A DNA stretch of 42,477 nt from VBAS01 sp035318985. GTDB lineage: Bacteria; Bacteroidota; Bacteroidia; Chitinophagales; Chitinophagaceae. This document shows, piece by piece, positions 25,199 to 32,822 of this stretch. A model generated the notes under the pieces. That model did not search any database and had not been told where the DNA came from. It saw only the letters and a program-made list of their open reading frames with translations. A program made the position numbers and the translations under genes. The stretch covers positions 1 to 42,477 of the forward strand of contig DATHDP010000084.1 in the NCBI GenBank assembly GCA_035318985.1, written 5' to 3'. The first letter of the stretch is position 1. The number at the start of each line of letters is the position of its first letter.

Positions 25199-26197
25199 TT
25201 ATTGTTTTGCAACTGGGAGTTTCAGAATTTCTATTGCAAATTTTTCCACTTCGTTTTTTACACTCTGTACATCTTTTGATTTAATAGGTGAAGCAAGCAC
25301 ATGATCCTCTGCATTTGGAATAGCAACCTCTCTTTTCAGGCTGTCAGGTGTGCCAAGTTGTAAAAACATTCTTTTCATTGCCGATACTTTCACAACGGGA
25401 TCCTGGTGATCTTTATCTTTAAAATAATAAAGCAACAGTAATGGTTGTGTAACTTTTTTAAAAGTTGATTCTTTCATTGTTGATTCCAGCAATTCTTCTA
25501 ATTGAACTAATGAATTTGTTGAATAACGTTGATTCCAGTATTGTTTATATAATGCCGTGGTGTCATCTACAATTTTATGTTTACCTACAATTACTTGTGC
25601 AATTTGTAAGCCCCAGTGATTATTAGCCATCCATGCATTTGGGTCATTGATCGCAATATTTGGCGACATCATAATATTTGCTACTATATCCGGAAACTCA
25701 GCGCAAAGCTTTAATGCTAATGTGCCACCTGTTGAGGTTGACATTAAAATTATTTTTCTGCCAAGCTGTTTGCCGATGGCGTAAGCTTCAACAGCAGATC
25801 GCCAGCTTTTTTCAGCCGTATAATTTGCTAGAGGCTCTGTTGTATCAATTCCATGTTCTGCCAGTCTCGCTAAATACAAGTTACACCCGAATTTTTTTGC
25901 AAACTCTTTATGAACTGGATCGCCTTCTTCTTGTGATGCGCTGAAGCCGTGCAAATAAACAACTGCATATTCTGTTCTCTCTTTTGTAGAGTCGTTGTGC
26001 CATAAAATTCTTGCTTCGTTATCGGGTTTCAGTTTATGTTTTGCTTCATTACTGGCAATATATTTTTCTAATTGTATTGCATCGGACGGGATATTGGGTA
26101 ATTCGTTATTGTATTTGGGAGTGGCGGGTTGGGGACCGAGGAAATAGATGATTATTAAGACCAATAAAAAAATTCCGAACCATTTGAGAAAACGCAT
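25199..26197 (-). CDS. Alpha/beta hydrolase, membrane-anchored or secreted
   Basis: 332 residues. An N-terminal hydrophobic helix (about 6-22) without an obvious cleavage site suggests an inner-membrane anchor with a periplasmic catalytic domain. The fold is recognised by the oxyanion strand VVYLHGFSASQEE, the nucleophile elbow LMSTSTGGTLAL (S-T-S-T-G, a variant of G-x-S-x-G), the acid region KDKDHQDPVV and the histidine in NAEDHVLASP. It resembles small lipase or carboxylesterase-type hydrolases. The substrate is unknown. Its promoter region holds a near-consensus -7 (TAGCTTTA on the minus strand, 26211-26218). Confidence 0.87.
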   Translation of the reverse strand: MRFLKWFGIFLLVLIIIYFLGPQPATPKYNNELPNIPSDAIQLEKYIASNEAKHKLKPDNEARILWHNDSTKERTEYAVVYLHGFSASQEEGDPVHKEFAKKFGCNLYLARLAEHGIDTTEPLANYTAEKSWRSAVEAYAIGKQLGRKIILMSTSTGGTLALKLCAEFPDIVANIMMSPNIAINDPNAWMANNHWGLQIAQVIVGKHKIVDDTTALYKQYWNQRYSTNSLVQLEELLESTMKESTFKKVTQPLLLLYYFKDKDHQDPVVKVSAMKRMFLQLGTPDSLKREVAIPNAEDHVLASPIKSKDVQSVKNEVEKFAIEILKLPVAKQ

Positions 26198-26290
26198 GGG
26201 AGATTTTTTATAAAGCTAGAAATTAATTACCCTGAAGCAAAGAAGCACAATAATAGACGTAAATGAGCAGTTTGGGGTTACAAAAAGCCG

Positions 26291-26536
26291 AATGGAATTG
26301 AAAAAGTCCAAGAGCCCACCTTCGCTAAAGCTTCAGCGGAAAAATGCGACCCTTCCACTTCACTTTGCTCAGCATCTATGTAAACTGCGCCGAAAAATGA
26401 TGAACAATGATCAGAAAGATGAACACTTCGCTTTGCTCAGTGCAGGCTGTGCGTCGCAAGCAAAGCCTAATCAAGGTACTTATGTTGATAACAAAATAAT
26501 CACTTTCATTTCCTTCGCTGCCCCGCTGAATTGGCG
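26291..26536 (+). repeat. Repeat-rich intergenic region upstream of typA
   Basis: 367 bp lie between the hydrolase and typA start codons. CACTTC(A/G)CTTTGCTCAG occurs twice, at 26356-26372 and 26424-26440, 68 bp apart with one mismatch. GCTTTGCT (26430-26437) pairs with AGCAAAGC (26459-26466), giving an 8-bp hairpin stem. The frame in this stretch is open on the plus strand and in phase with typA, but its translation looks like random sequence. It resembles a decayed intergenic repeat element. Confidence 0.45.
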
Positions 26537-26544
26537 TACATTTG
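26537..26544 (+). promoter_or_regulatory. Bacteroidota -7 element for typA
   Basis: TACATTTG, exact TAnnTTTG match, 20 nt upstream of the ATG at 26565; TTCG at 26514-26517 (three of four with TTTG) lies at the ideal 19-nt spacing. This supports the ATG at 26565 and not the in-frame upstream start. Confidence 0.6.
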
Positions 26545-26564
26545 CCGCTCGTTTAAAAAAGAGT

Positions 26565-28373
26565 ATGGAAATAAGAAATATAGCGATCATAGCCCACGTT
26601 GACCATGGTAAGACCACCTTGGTAGACAAGATATTACACGCTACAAAAGTGTTTCGTGATAATCAGGAAACGGGTGAGCTGATCATGGATAGCAACGACC
26701 TTGAAAGAGAACGTGGCATTACTATTTTTAGTAAGAATGCGGCGGTGGTTTATAAGGATGTAAAGATTAATGTGATCGATACACCTGGTCACTCTGACTT
26801 TGGTGGCGAAGTAGAAAGAGTTTTGAAAATGGCCGATGGTGTGCTGTTGCTTGTGGATGCTTTTGAAGGTCCTATGCCGCAAACAAGATTTGTGTTGCAG
26901 AAGGCATTACAGCTGAATCTTCACCCGATCGTTGTTATCAATAAAGTTGATAAACCAAATTGTCGCCCTGATGAAGTACATGATGCAGTGTTTGAATTAT
27001 TCTTCAATCTTGACGCGACAGAAGAGCAATTGAATTTCCCGACCTTTTATGGTTCAGGAAAGAATGGTTGGTTCAATGACACCAATGTACAAATAGAAGG
27101 TATTGACCCATTATTAGACGGGATCATAAAATATGTACCGCCACCAAAAGTGAACGAAGGTTTTTTGCAAATGCAGATCACTTCACTTGATTATTCATCT
27201 TTCTTAGGCCGTATTGCAATTGGTAAAGTAGCCCGTGGTGTGATAAAAGAGAATCAACAAGTGGCATTGATGCAGGCGGATGGTTCAATTAAGAAATCGA
27301 AGGCGAAAGAATTATATGTGTTTGAAGGAATGGGAAAAAAGAGAGTGAGTGAAGTAATTGCTGGTGACCTTTGTGCCGTTGTAGGTATTGAGGATTTTAA
27401 TATTGGTGATACAATTGCAGATCTGGAAAATCCTGAAGCGTTACCAGTGATAAGTGTTGATGAGCCTACGATGAGCATGCTTTTCAGCATTAACAATTCT
27501 CCATTCTATGGTAAAGATGGAAAATTTGTTACCAGCCGTCATCTTCGTGACAGGCTGATGAAAGAAACAGAGAAGAACCTCGCTTTAAAAGTTGAGGATA
27601 CTAACAGTGGCGATAGTTTTAATGTTTATGGTCGTGGTATTCTTCATTTAGGAATATTGGTCGAGACCATGCGTCGTGAAGGATATGAATTAACAGTGGG
27701 TCAGCCGCAGGTTTTGGTAAAATTGATCAACGGAACAAAATGTGAGCCTTACGAAAATTTAGTGGTAGATGTGCCACAAGAATATGCAAGTAAAGTAATT
27801 GATCTTGTAACAAGACGTAAAGGTGAGATGCATGTGATGGAAACAAAAGGTGCGATACAACACCTGGAGTTTGAAATTCCATCAAGAGGATTGATCGGTT
27901 TGCGTTCGCAAATGCTTACAAATACTGCCGGTGAAGCTGTAATGGCTCACCGCTTTGTAGAATATAAACCATGGAAAGGTGCGATACCAGGAAGAAATAA
28001 TGGTGTACTGCTTTCAAAGATCCAGGAAAGAACAACTGGTTATTCTATCGATAAATTACAAGACAGGGGAACATTCTTTGTTGATCCGGGTGAAGAGGTT
28101 TATGCAGGACAGATCGTTGCGGAAAATATTAAGCCGGGTGATCTTGTGGTGAATGTTACAGAAGGGAAAAAACTTACCAACCACCGTGCCAGCGGAAGTG
28201 ATGATGCAACCAGGATCGCTCCTAAAACTTTAATGACGCTGGAAGAATGTATGGAATATATTCAGCAGGATGAATGCATTGAAGTAACGCCAAACTTTAT
28301 TCGCATGCGAAAAGTGATCCTTGATGAAGATGAGAGAAAGAAACAAAGCAAGCGAATCAGTGTAGAAGCATAA
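26565..28373 (+). CDS. typA: Ribosome-associated GTPase TypA/BipA
   Basis: 602 residues, the usual length. Translational GTPase related to EF-G and LepA that aids ribosome assembly and stress adaptation. GTPase motifs: G1 AHVDHGKTT near residue 10, switch RERGITIFSKN, G3 DTPGHSDFGGEV, G4 NKVDKPNCRP. Domains II, III and V follow, and the BipA-specific C-terminal domain contains KLTNHRASGSDDATRI. The reading frame is open for 91 more codons upstream (from 26292), but that extension contains repeats and the promoter, and the family always begins at MEIRNIAIIAHVDHG. A shared terminator hairpin follows. Confidence 0.97.
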   Translation: MEIRNIAIIAHVDHGKTTLVDKILHATKVFRDNQETGELIMDSNDLERERGITIFSKNAAVVYKDVKINVIDTPGHSDFGGEVERVLKMADGVLLLVDAFEGPMPQTRFVLQKALQLNLHPIVVINKVDKPNCRPDEVHDAVFELFFNLDATEEQLNFPTFYGSGKNGWFNDTNVQIEGIDPLLDGIIKYVPPPKVNEGFLQMQITSLDYSSFLGRIAIGKVARGVIKENQQVALMQADGSIKKSKAKELYVFEGMGKKRVSEVIAGDLCAVVGIEDFNIGDTIADLENPEALPVISVDEPTMSMLFSINNSPFYGKDGKFVTSRHLRDRLMKETEKNLALKVEDTNSGDSFNVYGRGILHLGILVETMRREGYELTVGQPQVLVKLINGTKCEPYENLVVDVPQEYASKVIDLVTRRKGEMHVMETKGAIQHLEFEIPSRGLIGLRSQMLTNTAGEAVMAHRFVEYKPWKGAIPGRNNGVLLSKIQERTTGYSIDKLQDRGTFFVDPGEEVYAGQIVAENIKPGDLVVNVTEGKKLTNHRASGSDDATRIAPKTLMTLEECMEYIQQDECIEVTPNFIRMRKVILDEDERKKQSKRISVEA

Positions 28374-28393
28374 TTTAATTTTCTCTACCAATA

Positions 28394-28428
28394 AAAAGCT
28401 GCCCGTTAAAAGGCAGCTTTTCTTTTTG
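28394..28428. terminator. Bidirectional rho-independent terminator between typA and TPR gene
   Basis: Perfect 10-bp stem AAAAGCTGCC (28394-28403) / GGCAGCTTTT (28412-28421) with an 8-nt loop, flanked by T-rich sequence downstream (TCTTTTT) and A-rich sequence upstream. It can serve both convergent genes. Confidence 0.85.
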
Positions 28429-28438
28429 TATTTCAGCA

Positions 28439-29569
28439 TTACAATTTATTTACTTTTTCCTGGAGCTCTGTTACATATTTTGAGTTCAATGACTTTAGCT
28501 CATCCACCATTTTCTGTGCCATAGATCTATTGTTCTGGTTGATATACACCAATGTGGCATAATAACGGGCATTTTCGTTTTTAGGATTTAGCGATAAGGC
28601 TTTATTTAAACTTTCAATAGCAGAATAGTTACTGCCTGTTTTGTATTGGCTATAACCTAATTCAACATAGGCAGCGGTATAAGTGGGTTCCTGTGTAACC
28701 GCTTTTTGCAGGTAAGGAATAGCTTCTGAATATTTCTCGAGACTATTTAAACAATAACCAATACCAAAATTTGCTTTTCGTTCATCTGGATTTATTGCCA
28801 GCGATTTCCTGTACCAGGTCATTGCTTCATTCATATCTCTATTAATATCTCTGTACACTTCGCCAATACCATTAAGAGGAACATGACTCTTATCCAGCTC
28901 CATTGCTTTTTTATACCAGGCAATGGCTTCATCACCTTGTTTTAAATTTTTGCATGCAAAACCGAGTTCAAGATAAGTGTTGGCGTAATCGGTTTTAAAT
29001 TCTAATGATCTATTGAGACTGACCCTTGCAGGGTCATATTGTTTAAGTGCATTTTGCATAAATCCTTTACGATACCAGTATAAATAATCAGTTATCGGGT
29101 TTTTGGCATTCTCTTCATATTTCAAAAAATTGGTAATGGCCGTTTCGTAGTTTTCTTTTTGATAATAAATATATCCCAGTTGTTTGTATGCTAATGAATA
29201 AGTACTATTTAGTTGCAAAGCCTGGTTATATTGGGACATGGCCGAATCAGTGCTGTTTGTTTTATCGAAAGCATAACCAAGCTCGAAATGAATTTTGGCT
29301 ACTCCGCTCCATAACGATCTTGCTTTTGTCAATGAATTAATTGCACCATAATAATCTTTTGTATCATTTTGGCACCAGCCCATTTCGTACCAGGCCTCTT
29401 TATAATCTTTTTGCAGTTTAACTGCCTCTTTGAAAGCAGTCGCGGCATCGGCAGACTTTTTTTCATTTTTCAGAGTGACCCCCTTATTGTACCAATCCAG
29501 TGCTGTCGATTGACAATAAAGCAAAGCCGGAAATAAGAAGACCGATGTAAAAAAAGAAAGAATTTTCAT
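28439..29569 (-). CDS. Secreted TPR-repeat protein (paralogue 1)
   Basis: 376 residues with a signal peptide (MKILSFFTSVFLFPALLYCQ) and then about nine to ten tetratricopeptide repeats to the C terminus, recognisable by repeated W/Y-x-x-x-G and A-x-x-x-Y-x-x-A positions, for example AWYEMGWCQNDTKDYYGAIN. TPR solenoids bind peptides or proteins; no enzymatic domain is present. It is clearly related to the TPR protein at 29873-30703: both open with WYxKGVxLK and share WYEMGWC/YYEAGWC at the second repeat, so they are tandem paralogues separated by a small gene on the other strand. The location is periplasmic. Confidence 0.9.
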   Translation of the reverse strand: MKILSFFTSVFLFPALLYCQSTALDWYNKGVTLKNEKKSADAATAFKEAVKLQKDYKEAWYEMGWCQNDTKDYYGAINSLTKARSLWSGVAKIHFELGYAFDKTNSTDSAMSQYNQALQLNSTYSLAYKQLGYIYYQKENYETAITNFLKYEENAKNPITDYLYWYRKGFMQNALKQYDPARVSLNRSLEFKTDYANTYLELGFACKNLKQGDEAIAWYKKAMELDKSHVPLNGIGEVYRDINRDMNEAMTWYRKSLAINPDERKANFGIGYCLNSLEKYSEAIPYLQKAVTQEPTYTAAYVELGYSQYKTGSNYSAIESLNKALSLNPKNENARYYATLVYINQNNRSMAQKMVDELKSLNSKYVTELQEKVNKL

Positions 29570-29613
29570 TTTTTAAGTTTTAAAAAGTAACGATCCATGA
29601 TTTATTTCTATCG

Positions 29614-29621
29614 TATTTTTG
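29614..29621 (+). promoter_or_regulatory. Bacteroidota -7 element for the small CxxC membrane protein
   Basis: TATTTTTG, exact TAnnTTTG match. The TTG at 29619 that would start a longer frame is its last part, so translation should begin at an ATG downstream (29631 or 29640). Confidence 0.45.
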
Positions 29622-29639
29622 CTTTCTTATATGTGGGTT

Positions 29640-29861
29640 ATGAAAAAGACGATCCTTTTATTGATTTTTACTTTTGTTCTTTCGACATTATTTTTCCAGT
29701 TTTCAACAGCTCAATGTTCTATTTGTACAAAGACCGCTCAACAACTTGGCGAAAAACCTGCTAAAGGATTAAATGCCGGCATTATTTATCTCGCTTCTGC
29801 GCCATTTCTTATCGCGGGGTATGTATTCTATCGCTGGAAAAAAAGTGCTCACACGGATTAA
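29640..29861 (+). CDS. Small membrane protein with CxxC motif
   Basis: 73 residues from the ATG at 29640 (the ATG at 29631 adds three). A signal-like hydrophobic N terminus (MKKTILLLIFTFVLSTLFFQ) is followed by STAQCSICTKTAQQLGEKPA, where C-S-I-C could bind metal or form a disulfide, then a second membrane helix (IIYLASAPFLIAGYVFY) and a basic end. If the first segment is cleaved, the mature protein has the CxxC outside the membrane and one anchor. Similar short proteins occur in other Bacteroidota as far as I recall; the function is unknown. It is divergent from TPR paralogue 1 and convergent with paralogue 2. Confidence 0.7.
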   Translation: MKKTILLLIFTFVLSTLFFQFSTAQCSICTKTAQQLGEKPAKGLNAGIIYLASAPFLIAGYVFYRWKKSAHTD

Positions 29862-29872
29862 AAGTTGCCTTC

Positions 29873-30703
29873 TTATTTCATTTTATTTATTTTATCCATC
29901 AGTTCCGCAGCAGTATCACTATCTATTTCTTTAAGTTTATAATACATGCTCATTGCTTCGCCTTTTCTTTCGGTAGCAACAAAGCAAAGTCCTTTGTAAT
30001 AATATCCGAGTTTTGAAGCATCATCTAAGGCAATTGCTTTGTTTAGTTGTGTAAGCGCAAATTCATATTCTTCTTTTTGATAATAAGCATAGCCAAGCTC
30101 TTCACGATAACCGGAATCTTCACTATCATACTCAATAGCTTTTAGCAAAATTTTTATTGCATCATCATATCTTTCCTGGTCATTATATAACCAGCCAAGC
30201 TTATAATATATAGGCTTTGAATCCTCTTCATCTTCTTTAACAGCTTTTTCAAAATATTCAATAGCGTTGTCATAATCCTCTTCTATTTCATAATAAATAT
30301 TTCCCAGGCCCCTTAATGCGGTGCCATCATTTGGAGATAAAGCGATCGTATTTTTATATTCTATTATTCCCTCAGTTGCTTTTTGGAGTTTATAATATGA
30401 AAACCCCAGCTCATTAAATTTATTTTTTTTATTTTTCTCATCAGAAGGCATATATTTTTTCAAATGATCTATTGCCTCTTCATAATTCTCCAATTCATTA
30501 CAACACCAACCAGCTTCATAATAAGCTTCATTATAATCAGCTTTTTTTAAAATAGCATTTTTAAAAGCAGTTAGGGCTCCTTCATAATCTTTTTTGCTTT
30601 TTAATTCAACTCCTTTGGAGTACCATTCTTTGGCTGTGGATTGTGAGGAAACAATAAAGGGAAATATAAATAACAAGATTGGAAAGAAGATCTTTCTTTT
30701 CAT
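29873..30703 (-). CDS. Secreted TPR-repeat protein (paralogue 2)
   Basis: 276 residues with a signal peptide (MKRKIFFPILLFIFPFIVSS) and six to seven TPR repeats, rich in Glu and Tyr in the middle (for example EYFEKAVKEDEEDSKPIYY). It shares its start (EWYSKGVELKSKKDYEGA) and overall plan with the TPR protein at 28439-29569 but has about three repeats fewer. It begins 19 bp after the stop of the T9SS cargo gene on the same strand and is probably transcribed with it. Such proteins usually act as scaffolds for envelope complexes; no partner can be named. Confidence 0.88.
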   Translation of the reverse strand: MKRKIFFPILLFIFPFIVSSQSTAKEWYSKGVELKSKKDYEGALTAFKNAILKKADYNEAYYEAGWCCNELENYEEAIDHLKKYMPSDEKNKKNKFNELGFSYYKLQKATEGIIEYKNTIALSPNDGTALRGLGNIYYEIEEDYDNAIEYFEKAVKEDEEDSKPIYYKLGWLYNDQERYDDAIKILLKAIEYDSEDSGYREELGYAYYQKEEYEFALTQLNKAIALDDASKLGYYYKGLCFVATERKGEAMSMYYKLKEIDSDTAAELMDKINKMK

Positions 30704-30722
30704 GGTTCGATTTTTTTTAAAG

Positions 30723-32639
30723 TTAATGAAGGATCACAATTTTTTCCGTATAATTATCAACACGTAAAAAATAAATACCGGGATCTAAAGATGGAAGCAA
30801 GAGTTCAAGGAGTAACGAACTTGTGTTTGTAATTATTTTCTTTATTTCTCTGCCGGTAATATCTGTAAGCTTTATAACTGTTCCTGCATTTAACTTACCA
30901 CTTATCATGATCTTATTTCTTGCAGGGTTTGGATAAAAGGAAAAATGATCATTAAATTTCAGGACAACTCTTTTTTGTAAAGAATAAATGAGGCTGTTAT
31001 TTTTTGCTTTGATGCGCAAGCGATAAATATTTTCCCCTGCCACTGGCGAATTGTCAAGCATTTCATAATGGTGGAGATTTGTTTGCACATCAATTGTAGA
31101 AAGGTCGGTCCAATTATTAAATGAATTTATTTTTTCTATTGTAAATGAAGTTGCTTCTTCAGGGTTGGCAATGTCCCATTCTAATTTTACTTTCTTATCA
31201 GCATTAAGAATTGCATTGAAATAGATGATCCTGACGGGCAAAACAGCAGCGCAGCCTGAGGATGGAGTAACAGAGGTCCTGTAAGAATAACTGGTAACAA
31301 CTGATCCATCTGTTCCATCTAAAGCTGGCACAGGAATGCCGCAGCCATTGGAGCTAAGAATTTTTCCGGCAGTTCCGGCTGTATCATATGTGGTGACACC
31401 CGCTGGGATAGCGCCTTTAAAATAGGTAACACCACCACTGCCTCCACCTCCTGCACCATAACAGCGATTAAGAATACTTTGATTATTCGTGTTGCCACCA
31501 TTCCCTCCATTTGCTTCAATTGTAAGTGAACCTGAATAAGAATTTGTCACATTCATAATGATAGTACCTCCGGCACCACCACCTGATGCACCATCTGAAC
31601 CACCGCTTCCACCAACCTGGCCGTTTGCAGATATTTTATATCCATTGCCAATTATGTTTTTTGCAATAATAATAATTATACCACCACCGTCACCACCACC
31701 ATGAGTAGTAGGATTGTTATTATAATGGCCAGCGCCACCACCACCACCGGCAAAAATTTTTGTACTGGATGCACTGCTCAGAGATCTTCCTCCAACACCA
31801 TGATAGTCTCCAGTACATGAACCGGAAACTGTAGTATAATTTCCACCACCATCTCCTCCTGCCACAAGATTAGCACCACCACCACCACCGTTGTTATGAT
31901 TGTTGCCTCCTCCGCCTCCGTTGGCTGGTGCGCCTCTACCACCACTATTTGCTGCAATAACATCTGTCACTCCTTCTCCTTTAAATGCACCGAGTTGAGG
32001 ACCCGTGAAATTCGCATTGTAAACGTAGCCACTTGTAATACTATTACAGGTGGAATTACTTATTGAAGAATTTCCCCCGCTATAACCAGTAGAATCAGCA
32101 AACAAGGGGGCATTCAAAGTAAGATCTTCTTCCACTTTTAGAGCCAGCACCCCACCTTTTCCTGTGGAATTATTCCAGGTTTGCGCTTTTACCGTATCCG
32201 TTACATTGGCCGAATAGTATTCGCCAAACTTTACTAATTGCACTTTGAAATTGACATCGTAAGTATTCAAGATGGTGTTAAAAAAATAAGCCGAATCATT
32301 GCTTATGGAACAGATCGTTGCTATTTCATAATTACCCGCGTCGTTCAAAGATGTTACAGTACCAAACGTAGAATTATTAGTTGTGCTTATCGTCGCTCCT
32401 TTCATTTGTATCAGTAAAACTGTGTTACCATATGACAGTCCTGAAACATTATCAAGCTTTACAGCATTTTTTGTGGCATCAACTCCCAGTACATTATAAT
32501 AATTGTTTCTGACACCGCTGATATTAGTTGTTTGTGAAAAAGAAAATGATGTTGCGAATAAAAAAAAGACAAGGGACCACGATCTTGAAAAGGTAGTTAA
32601 TAAGGATGGTCTCCGCAGATAGCAGTTCACTGGTTTCAT
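30723..32639 (-). CDS. Glycine-rich surface protein with T9SS type A sorting domain
   Basis: 638 residues. A signal peptide covers about residues 20-36 (LVFFLFATSFSFSQ). The central part (about 225-410) is rich in runs of Gly and Asn, for example GGGGGNNHNNGGGGG, alternating with short hydrophobic strands such as GGGIIIIIAKNIIGNG; this pattern suggests a beta-helical or adhesin-like stalk. The last 75 residues are a T9SS type A sorting domain: FYPNPARNKIMISG, then KLTDITGREIKK, ending in PGIYFLRVDNYTEKIVILH. This directs export through the Por/Gld system and attachment to or release from the cell surface. Possible adhesin; the ligand is unknown. Confidence 0.92.
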   Translation of the reverse strand: MKPVNCYLRRPSLLTTFSRSWSLVFFLFATSFSFSQTTNISGVRNNYYNVLGVDATKNAVKLDNVSGLSYGNTVLLIQMKGATISTTNNSTFGTVTSLNDAGNYEIATICSISNDSAYFFNTILNTYDVNFKVQLVKFGEYYSANVTDTVKAQTWNNSTGKGGVLALKVEEDLTLNAPLFADSTGYSGGNSSISNSTCNSITSGYVYNANFTGPQLGAFKGEGVTDVIAANSGGRGAPANGGGGGNNHNNGGGGGANLVAGGDGGGNYTTVSGSCTGDYHGVGGRSLSSASSTKIFAGGGGGAGHYNNNPTTHGGGDGGGIIIIIAKNIIGNGYKISANGQVGGSGGSDGASGGGAGGTIIMNVTNSYSGSLTIEANGGNGGNTNNQSILNRCYGAGGGGSGGVTYFKGAIPAGVTTYDTAGTAGKILSSNGCGIPVPALDGTDGSVVTSYSYRTSVTPSSGCAAVLPVRIIYFNAILNADKKVKLEWDIANPEEATSFTIEKINSFNNWTDLSTIDVQTNLHHYEMLDNSPVAGENIYRLRIKAKNNSLIYSLQKRVVLKFNDHFSFYPNPARNKIMISGKLNAGTVIKLTDITGREIKKIITNTSSLLLELLLPSLDPGIYFLRVDNYTEKIVILH

Positions 32640-32822
32640 AAGATTGAATTCTCTTGCAGCAAAAGCTAAAATACGGCGTGGGTAATAGGATTAAAAGGGG
32701 GTAAATACTCTTTTTTTCTTTGTTTATATTGAATTGATAATCCTTATCATTGTACAGGGTTTATCGTATTTATACCATAACAAAAACTTTATATTATAAC
32801 TTCAATTTGTAAATTAACTGCT
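32640..32822. promoter_or_regulatory. Divergent intergenic region with a Fur-box-like palindrome
   Basis: Between the T9SS cargo and DUF5117 protease genes. TGATAATCCTTATCA (32735-32749) differs at one position from the 15-bp Fur 7-1-7 consensus TGATAATnATTATCA. A near-consensus -7 (TCAATTTG, 32800-32807) lies 15 nt before the protease ATG. Which gene the palindrome serves, and whether the ligand is Fur or a relative (Zur, PerR), is undecided. Confidence 0.5.

Noticed and set aside
26292..26564. N-terminal extension of TypA by 91 residues
   Set aside because: The stretch contains repeats, an exact -7 promoter element at 26537-26544 and unnatural sequence; TypA proteins begin at the ATG used here.
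31440..31940. Possible CRISPR or tandem-repeat array from the many CCACCACC units
   Set aside because: They are glycine codons on the minus strand of the T9SS cargo gene, irregularly spaced, with no constant repeat/spacer plan.
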